Positions 56,546 to 64,000 of a stretch of DNA of 64,000 bases are shown here, in pieces (the stretch's first letter is position 1; each line of letters starts with the position of its first letter). The position numbers and the translations under genes were made by a program. Source of the stretch: Diphasiastrum complanatum (lineage: Eukaryota > Streptophyta > Lycopodiopsida > Lycopodiales > Lycopodiaceae); contig CM055101.1 of assembly GCA_029204225.1 (NCBI GenBank), positions 64,134,671 through 64,198,670 of the forward strand, in the 5' to 3' direction. The notes under the pieces were generated by a model. That model saw only the letters and a program-made list of their open reading frames with translations. It had not been told where the DNA came from and searched no databases.

Positions 56546-57480
56546 TAGCTCTGTTAGTACCAGCACAGGTGTCTCTCCATTTTTATTATCTCATGGCATG
56601 AGGGGGGGGTGCCGAATCACACCAATACTATAGGGGAGTGTGGGTTGCGACTCAGGGCGAGCTCCAACCAAGTCTCAGCCTCCCTTGCTGGAATGTTGTC
56701 ATGGCTCTCGCCTTGGCATGCTAGCGCCCCGGAGACTAGGGTCGGTCACACACTTGAAATGTAACCTTCTCAGATTTATCAATAAAGTGGGACTTTCCTC
56801 AAACTGACTCTGATTACCTTCTGGGTTTCAGTGTTCGGTAAAAGCGCCAGTTGTAAGGCTGCTTCCAAATTTTTAAGTTGGCACATAGCTGAGGGTCGTA
56901 TCCCGGGACGCCAGCGGTATGCCGTCGGGACCATTCGGTCCGTGGCGCCAGCAGTATGCTGTCGGGACCATTTGGTCCAGGAACTGGTTGTTTCCATATC
57001 TGTCGCGGCTTGTGGTTTTGAGTGTTCCTTGCATAAACGTGAATGGGTTAAGTAAGCTCTTGGGGAACGGGCTCTAACCTGTCGGCTGAGTTGGATGGCT
57101 TGCTTGGGGGGAAGTTACCTGTTTATGGCTATCCTGTCTGGCGTGGCGCCAGGTTGGCTTCCAGCGCTCGTGACGAAGCTTTCAGTTGGTTAAGTCTGAT
57201 GTAAGTCAGACCGCTTGCTTGGAATGGATGTTACTCGTTTGTAACGAAGCTTCGAGTTGGTTAAGTTTGATGTATGTCGGGCAGCTTGCTTGGAGGGAAG
57301 TCACCCACATCGAGACCCCCGATCTGGCATGGCGCCAGGTTGGATCTCAATGTTGGTTTTCGGAACTTCAAGTTGGTTAAGTCTGATCGTTGTTGGCGAG
57401 TTGGCTGCTTGTATGTCAAGTGGGTTTGGATGGCAAGAGTTGAAGGCTGGGAAGCTAAGTTGTGGTTCCCGGCTCCCTTT
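56546..57480. repeat. Unassigned repeat stretch with nested tandem duplications
   Basis: Two 37-bp units (CGCCAGCGGTATGCCGTCGG and CGCCAGCAGTATGCTGTCGG, near 56908-56982) and a diverged unit of about 187 bp (AGTTGGTTAAGTCTGATGTA near 57184 and again near 57371; GGCGCCAGGTTGG near 57143 and 57330). An extra AGTTGGTTAAGT lies near 57252. CAATAAAGTGGGACTT near 56780 could be a poly(A) signal. It replaces the gag of element A and runs into the leader of element B. No gene is supported. Confidence 0.6.
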
Positions 57481-58122
57481 GGGATGCCTGCGCTACAAGG
57501 ACCAACTCCCATCAGAGCATTTCCTTGGCGGAGCTTTAACAAATAGTTAGCGGAAGTACTTCTGCTAAATTTGGCGGCCGGAAAAAAAAAAAAAAATTTG
57601 GGCAGATTATTTCCGGCGCACGAGTTCCAAATCCTTTTCCCTCTTTTTTTCTTTTTTTTTTGAATCCTCCATTTGATTCAGGGAGAGGATTCCCAGCCAT
57701 CTTTTCAGCATTGATTGGAGGCTGTCCAGCGCCCTACTTCATCACATTTTTCAGCCATTGTTCCAGCAGAGTTTCAGCCATATTTCAGTTTTGATTGGAG
57801 GCTGTCCATCGCCCTATTTCATCACGTTTTCCACATATTTCCAGCCATATTTTCAGCATTGATTGGAGGCTGTCCAACGCCCACTTTCATTTTCCTTGTG
57901 GTCACATTTTCCAGACAGCTCTTCGCACACGCTTGGAGCTCTATCGAGAGGTATTTTTGCTGGTTTTTCCTTGCTTTCCACACCTTTTCTTGACATTTGT
58001 CATTTCCTTTCTTGCTCTTAGTGTCGTTTGTGTACCTAAAGCGTATTTGGGGACGACAAAAGTCCGCTCCCTCCGATATTAAGCTTTTCTTACACTCTCT
58101 TCACTTCCTGCATTCTTTGACC
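57481..58122 (+). mobile_element. 5' leader of gypsy element B
   Basis: 57500-57620 matches 62340-62460 of element C (GGAGCTTTA-CA-ATAGTTAG, CTAAATTTGGCGGCCGG, GCAGATTATTTCCGGCGC). GATTGGAGGCTGTCCA-CGCCC is repeated three times at 57711-57880 with a period of about 70 bp, so the leader contains short tandem units. No LTR or primer site of its own lies in front. Confidence 0.65.
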
Positions 58123-59538
58123 ATGGATACTTCCCCTACATCTTCTGAGCCTCACATACCGTCTTCCACTTACCTTGACGAAGTACGGCATCAATTCCGA
58201 GATCATCTTAGGGAAGCCATGAGTGATGTACGCACTAATTTACGCCAGGAGTTACAAGAGACGTTCACTGCTCTTTCTGCCCAGATTGCTACACTATCAT
58301 TACAGTCCAGTGTTTCTCCACTATCTCCACCTGTTCCCCCACAACGTACATTTCCACCACCCGAGACTCCTTCATCTTCTGGTCCTTTGCCACGAGACTT
58401 TAAGGATAAGGTTCAGCTTACTATGTATTCTGGGTCATCCGATGGAAATGAACTCGAGAATTGGTATTCTAAGCTTGAGACCTACTTCCTTATGTTTCCT
58501 AAGACTGACATTCAGCGGATACATTTGGCTACTTTACATTTGGAGGGCCGTGCTGCTACTTGGTGGCGCATGTTTCGCCAGACGGCTTCACACCCTGGCC
58601 TTGCTAGTTGGACAGAGTTTATGACAGCACTCCGCCTAGCGATGATTGATCCTCGGTGGCTTATTTGACAGCGCGACATCTTTCGCAGTTTATCTCACAT
58701 TGGTGACTTGGCTGCTTATATGACACGGTTTACAAAGCTTTCCTATCTATTCCCAGATATTTCTACATTGGAGCTCATCTCTCGCTACGTTGCTGGTCTA
58801 CGAGGCGCACTCAGGTATGATGTTTCTTCTTTTTTTCGACTCACTCTTTCTCACGCCATCTCCCTTGCTACTGCACTGCAGCACAAGTACTCTCCCATCT
58901 CCTCCTCTGTTTCTCGTCCTTCGCATCCTTTCACACGTCCTATTTTTTCCTCTCCATCCTCTGCTAGTCCCACATCTGTCAGTTCACCTTCGTCCGCTCT
59001 TCCTTCTGCACCACGTCCTCCTTTTTCTCCTCGTCCTGTTTTTGTTCGTCGCTACTCACAGCTTGAGATGTCTGAGATCCGTGAAAAGCGCTTATGTTTC
59101 AACTGTAAGAGTCCTGATCATATCGCCCGTGATTGCCGACAGCCTGCCACTGCTACTGCCGTCTATTTCCATGATGCTGACACACCTGATGATAGTCCTG
59201 ATTCTGCCATATGCCTTCATATTCTTGATGATGACCCACCTGTCGATCAGTTTGCCACACCCACTGAGCCTGTTCTTGATCCCCCTGATCTAGCTGTATG
59301 CCATGCTCAGCTTGCCTATGCTACTTGGGCCGGTAAGCCGGGTCCACGCCATATCCGTCTTCGCGTACGTATCACTGGTCGTGAGTTTATTGCCCTTGTT
59401 GACACGGGTAGCACTCACTCGTTTCTCAGCAGTCATATTACTACACGCATTCGTGCTATGCCAGTCACTACGCCTCATCCCCTGCATGTTGAGGTTGCCA
59501 GCGCACACTCTTTTCCTAGCACGCAGATGTATCAGTAG
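58123..59538 (+). pseudogene. Gypsy gag-protease, element B
   Basis: ATG at 58123 (MDTSPTSSEPHIPSSTYLDE) opens a frame with a coiled-coil N-terminus (RHQFRDHLREAMSDVRTNLR), the gag domain (LENWYSKLETYFLMFPKTDI, AATWWRMFRQ, WTEFMTALRL) and one TGA at 58666, then AAYMTRFTKLSYLF and LRGALRYDVSSF. A CCHC knuckle CFNCKSPDHIARDC is at about 59098. A retropepsin start, EFIALVDTGSTHSFLSSHIT, is at about 59380 with DTG intact. A stop at 59536 and a frameshift near 59553 break the link to pol. Element C carries the same motifs at 63379 and 63649. Confidence 0.9.
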
Positions 59539-60411
59539 CTTTCATATCGGATTTTGGAGACTTCCTTAGTCAGGCAGATTTTCATATTATTCCACTTACA
59601 CGGTACGATCTTATCCTCGGTGCTGATTGGTTTGCATCCCTTGGTGCGGTTACAGTAGACCTTCAGCAGCAGACATTGACATTCTCTCATGATGGTACTC
59701 AGCATATATTTTCCGGTATTGATTCTCGGCAGGACTATCAGCTTATTTCTGGGAAGCAGTTCATACGGAGCCTCCCGAAGGCCCACTGTGCGGTTATTCT
59801 TTCTGTTCAGCCTATTGCGGATGCAACACCTTTGCCACAGGTATTTTTTGAACTGTTGCGTGAATTTGAGCATGTTTTTAGAGAGCCGACTCAGTTACCA
59901 CCTTTACGAGATGTCAACCACCATATAGACCTTCTTTCCTCTGCATCACCTCCTTCTCGTCCTCCTTTTCGTATGTCTATTGTTGAGCGCGAGGAAGTCC
60001 AGCGTCAGGTGTCTGATTTATTACGTCAAGGCCTTATTGTTCCTAGCCACAGTCCTTTTGGTGCTCCTGTTTTACTTGTTGATAAGAAGGATGGTACTAA
60101 ACGTCTATGTATTGATTATCGTGCTTTGAATAAACTTACTATCCGTAATCAGTACCCTATCCCTCATATGGATGACCTGTTTGACCAGTTAGGCCAAGCC
60201 AAGATCTTTTCTAAACTTGACCTCCGTTCCGGTTATCACCAAATTTGTATGCATCCTCCTGATGAGCACAAGACAGCTTTCCATACCCACTTTGGTCTAT
60301 ATGAGTTTCGTGTCCTTCCTTTTGCTGTTACCAATGGCCCGCCCACTTTTCAGAATGTCATGAATAGCATCTTTTGTCCTCTGCTTGGAAAGTGTCATTG
60401 TTTATTTTGAC
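59539..60411 (+). pseudogene. Gypsy protease end and reverse transcriptase, element B
   Basis: After the frameshift the reading is QADFHIIPLTRYDLILGADW (end of protease), then ELLREFEHVF, HHIDLLSSASPPSRPPFRMS, QVSDLLRQGLIVPSHSPFGA, VLLVDKKDGTKRLCIDYRAL, NQYPIPHMDDLFDQLGQAKI, FSKLDLRSGYHQICMHPPDE and FRVLPFAVTNGPPTFQNVMN. These are the RT blocks of a Ty3/gypsy element. The frame ends at 60411, just before the active site, which lies in the +1 frame of the next entry. Confidence 0.9.
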
Positions 60412-60866
60412 GATATCCTCATTTATAGCACCACTCTCTCTCTTCATGTTCAGCACGTTCGTTCTGTTTTTGTTTTGTTAGTTACTCATCATCTGTATGC
60501 TAAACGTTCTAAATGTTCTTTTGTTGTTGTACAAATCGAGTTTTTGGGCTTCTTTGTTACTAATGGTATTGTTCGTCTTGACCCTCTAAGGTCCGTTCTA
60601 TTCTTTCATGGCTTGTGCCTGTTGATGTTCATGATGTTCGTATGTTTCTTATCGTGTTCCGTTTGATGTTTTTACTGATCACCAGTCACTTCGTTATTTG
60701 TATACACAAAAGGATCTTAGTGATCGTCAGTACCGTTGGCTTCAGTTTTTACAGTCCTTTCACTTTGATATTCATTATAAGCCTGGTAAAAGTAACGCTG
60801 CTGCTGATGCTTTGTCTCGTTTACCTGCTCTTACTTACAATGCAATGTTCTTTATAGCCAGGGAGA
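60385..60866 (+). pseudogene. Gypsy RT active site and RNase H remnant, element B
   Basis: SVIVYFDDILIYSTT has the intact YFDD catalytic motif, followed by HVRSVFVLLVTHHLYAKRSK, IEFLGFFVTNGI. Near 60600-60660 the connection and most of RNase H are deleted; the reading resumes at FDVFTDHQSLRYLYTQKDLS, RQYRWLQFLQSFHFDIHYKP and ADALSRLPAL (about 60806). No integrase follows: the 3' LTR begins at 60867. Confidence 0.85.
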
Positions 60867-61319
60867 GTTACGGTTTACAGGATACAGGCCTACTGGGCTA
60901 CTCTGCATATATTCCGCAGGCCTCTTTACATTTGCTGTTGGTTATGTATATTTCTGGTTACGCATTTTATATTAGTCATGTACAGGCCCCAAAGCCTTTT
61001 TATATGCTTATGACCCACACTGGGTCCTTTTTTATGACATTGATTGGCCTTGGGCCCTTATTATATGGTTATATGTGGAGTGGGGGCCCGTAGGAGGGCG
61101 CACTATTTTCCCTCCACATTTTGTCTCCCTTTACTTTTGAATTCCTATTTTAGGGTTCATTGGTAGGGTATTTATAGGGGCATTTGTACACTCATTTTTC
61201 AGATTATTGCTTGGGCTCTTCGTGGGAGAACCTATTGTCTTGTCTATTGCTTGTAGGGCTTTAGTCTATTGCTGTCTTTTATGCTTTATTGATTCAACAC
61301 CTGAGATTTTGATCATAAC
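60867..61319 (+). repeat. 3' LTR of gypsy element B
   Basis: It starts GTTACGGTTTACAGG after the purine run CCAGGGAGA and ends GATCATAAC (GTTA...TAAC as in the other two LTRs). It shares only blocks with them (GTGGGGGCC, GAGGGCGCACTATTTTCCCT), so B is a different subfamily from A and C. GGTATTTATAGGGGC near 61168 is TATA-like. To its right hAT BED-finger sequence begins. Confidence 0.75.
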
Positions 61320-61812
61320 TAGTGCGAGCAACAGTAGGTGGTGGTGGAACCGCAGTGGCAACTAGCGGACGCGATGGGACGGGATCCACCGGAATGGGTG
61401 CAGATGGGGGTGCGTGTGGCGGAACTGTCTGAGGGGCAAAGGGACTGGACGAGGATGCACTCCCTCTCCTCGTGCGTGCCAGCCAAGCAGGCAGCAACTC
61501 GGGGTCAACCACCTAAGGAGCGGTGCAAAATCGAAGAACACCCTCCAAAATGGTGTTCTCCCCCACCACAAGACGTGGCCGTAGGTGTCCAGAAGTCGCT
61601 GCCTGACGGGGACAGACATGCTGCCACAGGGGGCAGCATTCAGTGTGCCACCATTTTTGGCACGTGCGCCGAGCAGGTGGCCTTTAAGGCAAGTGAGGGT
61701 GGCAACGAACTCGAACAGGCAATATCGACAACGCACGATCTTTGCACCGGACTTGTTGGACTTGTCGGGAACCCGCTTGACAATGTCCACCTCGTCCCAC
61801 AGATCGGCAAGA
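61320..61812 (-). pseudogene. hAT copy 3: BED zinc finger exon
   Basis: Minus strand from 61812: LADLWDEVDIVKRVPDKSNK, then the finger CRYCLFEFVATLTCLKGHLL (C-x2-C and a His; the second His position reads within GHLLGARAKNG). Then SMSVPVRQRLLDTYGHVLWW, and in a shifted frame a Pro/Ser-rich linker (ASSSSPFAPQTVPPHAPPSA, ATAVPPPPTVART) to the LTR at 61319. The WDEV lead-in matches PIWDEVELMPDKKW in copy 1. The 5' end is cut by the LTR of element C. It is the front part of the gene whose tail is at 54600-55408. Confidence 0.68.
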
Positions 61813-62202
61813 GTTATGGACTCGGCTCATTACATTCGCCGCGTCCATTTACATTTACTTTACTTTATGCATAAGCAGGCCTTGGGCCCTTTTTTATTCA
61901 TTAGTCACACTTAGACTATATGGTTGGCCTTTGGCCTTATTATTCATTATTAGGCCATTCTTGGAGGGCGCACTATTTTCCCTCCCAGTTGGGCCCTAGC
62001 CACCGGAAGCTTCCTTTTAGGGCTTCCTCTTGGCTATAAGTAGGGAAACTGTGTCATTTGTTATTCAGCTGATGATATTGATCTCTCTCTTTCCTGCTTT
62101 CTAGGGTTAAGTCTTGCTTATGTGCTGCTTTCATAGCTTAAGTCTTGCTTATGTGATGCTTTCATAGCTTAGCTTTAGATCAGCTGTGGCTTTATTCGTA
62201 AC
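61813..62202 (+). repeat. 5' LTR of gypsy element C
   Basis: GTTATGGACTCGG to CGTAAC, 390 bp, close to the LTR at 55409-55824; it lacks two short segments present there (about 55555-55580 and 55720-55740) and has a duplicated TTAAGTCTTGCTTATGTG segment near 62105-62160. TATA box GCTATAAGTAGGG near 62034. Confidence 0.88.
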
Positions 62203-62217
62203 TTGGTATCAGAGCAC
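62203..62217 (+). promoter_or_regulatory. Primer binding site, gypsy element C
   Basis: TTGGTATCAGAGCAC directly after the LTR end TAAC; tRNA-Met type, as in element A. Confidence 0.85.
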
Positions 62218-62898
62218 TTTCCTCATTGCTGAATTTCAGATCTGATTTTCTACTTGGGTGCCCATTTTCCTTGCTGATTTTTCTCTCTTTGCTGAGGGCT
62301 TTCGTCTCTTTGCTTCAACAACATTCAGCACAGTTTGGAAGAGGACCAGCTCCCATCATTTTCCTTGGTGGAGCTTTAGCAGATAGTTAGCAGAAGTACT
62401 TCCGCTAAATTTGGCGGCCGGAAAAAAAAAAATTTGGGGCAGATTATTTCCGGCGCCCAAGTTTCAACCCTCCATCACCCATTTCCAGCTTGTTTGCAGG
62501 CTCTCCAGTGCCCAATTCCCTCGTCTCTTTCGTCCGTTCCTCCTTCCATTTTCAGCCCTCTTTTCACTTTTGTTGGCAGGCTGTCCAGCCGCTTCATACC
62601 TGTCACTTTCGTCCGTTTTTGTCTCCGTTTGCAGCCATTTTTCACACTTTGTTTGCAGGAGGCTGTCCATCGCCCATCCTCAACCAGATTTCACGAAATT
62701 CCGACTCCGTTTGATATTCCAATTTGTCACTTGCCTCCTGGCTGTCCAGCGCATTTTCACTGCCTTCATTTTCACTTTTTTTCATTTGCTGATTGTTGTC
62801 CCTTCTTAGTTGTGATAATAGTGGTTTTAATAGACTAATTTGGGGTGACGACAAGAGTCCGCTCTCTCAAGTTTTCGTCTATTCCTTCCACTATCATT
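62218..62898 (+). mobile_element. 5' leader of gypsy element C
   Basis: Pyrimidine-rich leader with repeated CTGTCCA-CGCCC units (about 62580, 62660, 62740). The segment 62340-62460 is shared with element B's leader and the last 90 bp with element A. ORFs here are by-products of the composition. Confidence 0.7.
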
Positions 62899-64000
62899 AT
62901 GGCACATTCACCTACCCCGAGTGAGACTACTCATGAAACCTTATCCGATCAGTTTCGTCGCATGGATGAGACCCTTTCTGGCCTCGTTCTTCGCTTCGAT
63001 ACCGTTATGACCGGCTTTGCTACTATGCAGTCACAAATTGATTCTTTACAGCCTCATGGTCCTGGTAAAGCTCCTGTTTTTCCTTCATTTGGAACTCCCC
63101 CTCCATTTGGATTTCCTTCTTCCTCTACTAGTCAGCCTGGTGGTGGACCGATCATTCCACCTAACCCATCTCCTGGTTTCTTTTCACGTCCCCCACTTCC
63201 TGAGCCACACTTTGCTCGAGACTTTCGTGATAGGGTACAGCTTGCTACCTATTCCGGTTCCTTCTGTTCCAGCTCTCTCCATTGCCCCTTTGCCTCCTCG
63301 TCCTCCGACTCCTCGACCTGCTTTTGTCCGACGTTACACGTCTGCAGAGTTCGCTGATCTTCCGCAGAAGCGTCTTTGCTTTCGTTGTAAGAGTCCTGAC
63401 CATTTTGCCCGTGATTGCTGTCAGCCTCTCCCTACTACTACTGCTGTTTTTTACCATGAGGGCACTACTCCAGATGATTCCGATATCTACATTCATATTT
63501 CTGATGAGCCTGACCTATCCTCTGAGCCTTCCACTAATCTACTTCCTGCTACTTGCCATGCTCAGCTTGCTTATGCTACTTGGACAGGGCGTCCTGGTCC
63601 TCGCTCCATTCGGTTACGTGTACGTATTACAGATCGTAAGTATATTGCTTTAGTTGATACTGGCAGCACTCATTCTTTTATTAGCAGTTATATCACTCAT
63701 CAGATACGTGCTTCACCTATTCCTGAGGCTTCACAGCCTCTCACAGTTGAGGTTGCCAGTTCCCATTCTTTTCCTAGTTCTCAGATGTTTCAGCATTTAC
63801 CATACCGCATTGGAGATTTTTTTGGACAGGCAGATCTTTACATTATTCCTATGCAGTGTTATGATCTTATCCTTGGTGCTGATTGGTTTGCATCTCTTGG
63901 AGCCGTTACACTGGACTTGACACAGCAGACATTGACATTTGTACTTGATGCAGTTACACACTCACTTGTTGGCATTGATTCTCAGGGAGACTTCCAATTG
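62899..64000 (+). pseudogene. Gypsy gag-protease, element C (runs off the window)
   Basis: ATG at 62899 (MAHSPTPSETTHETLSDQFR, RMDETLSGLVLRFDTVMTGF) runs to FARDFRDRVQLATYSGS at about 63255. Most of the gag domain is then deleted with a frame shift: the reading resumes in the +1 frame at VPSVPALSIAPLPPRPPTPR. It continues open to the window end with FVRRYTSAEFADLPQKRLCF, the knuckle CFRCKSPDHFARDC (about 63379), YIALVDTGSTHSFISSYITH (DTG protease, about 63649) and QADLYIIPMQCYDLILGADW. The pol part should follow beyond 64000. Internal gag deletion suggests a non-autonomous copy. Confidence 0.88.

Overview
This window is nuclear DNA from a land plant with a large, repeat-swollen genome. Ty1/copia and Ty3/gypsy LTR retrotransposons with tRNA-Met type primer sites dominate. 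There are plant-type hAT transposons with BED and DUF659 domains, long (GA)n/(CT)n microsatellites, and one nuclear gene for a plastid-type FKBP with very long introns. Repeat-filled multi-kilobase introns point to a gymnosperm or fern; that is inference. Nothing prokaryotic was seen.

Layout. 0-10 kb: a copia 5' LTR with a truncated gag, an inverted copy of that LTR at 7.1-8.0 kb, and two copies of a single-ORF LTR element (coiled coil plus conserved C-terminal domain). 10-13.3 kb: a third, minus-strand member of that single-ORF family. 13.3-17.9 kb: a minus-strand copia element with decayed gag, integrase, reverse transcriptase and RNase H. 18.3-20.2 kb: a decayed minus-strand gene resembling the DUF7869 family, interrupted by an 85-bp tRNA-derived SINE-like insertion with a 15-bp target duplication. 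20.5-26.5 kb: two 5'/3'-truncated copia elements joined head to tail, with a GA-rich 3' LTR. 26.6-27.3 kb: a second, plus-strand piece of the DUF7869-like gene. 28.3-29.1 kb: a copia integrase relic. 29-33.8 kb: mostly unassigned, with one candidate host exon.

33.8-37.1 kb: a deleted hAT transposon (84-bp repeat array, small Arg/Glu-rich ORF, 112-bp repeat array, BED finger). 39.3-47.8 kb: three exons of the minus-strand FKBP gene; the intron between two of them is about 7 kb and holds two gypsy relics and the 5' LTR of a minus-strand element. 49.6-54.6 kb: a second hAT copy with a multi-exon transposase on the minus strand, then a third copy that again has the 84-bp array and the small ORF. 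54.6-61.8 kb: the rest of the third hAT copy (AT-hooks, Pro/Ser-rich linker, BED finger), split by gypsy sequence at 55.4-61.3 kb. 61.8-64 kb: another gypsy element running off the window.

Nearly every transposable element carries stops, frameshifts or deletions, so the window is a record of nested insertions. The only clearly conserved cellular gene is the FKBP. The most interesting under-described items are the recurrent hAT architecture with its antisense companion ORF and repeat array, and the three-member family of single-ORF LTR elements.
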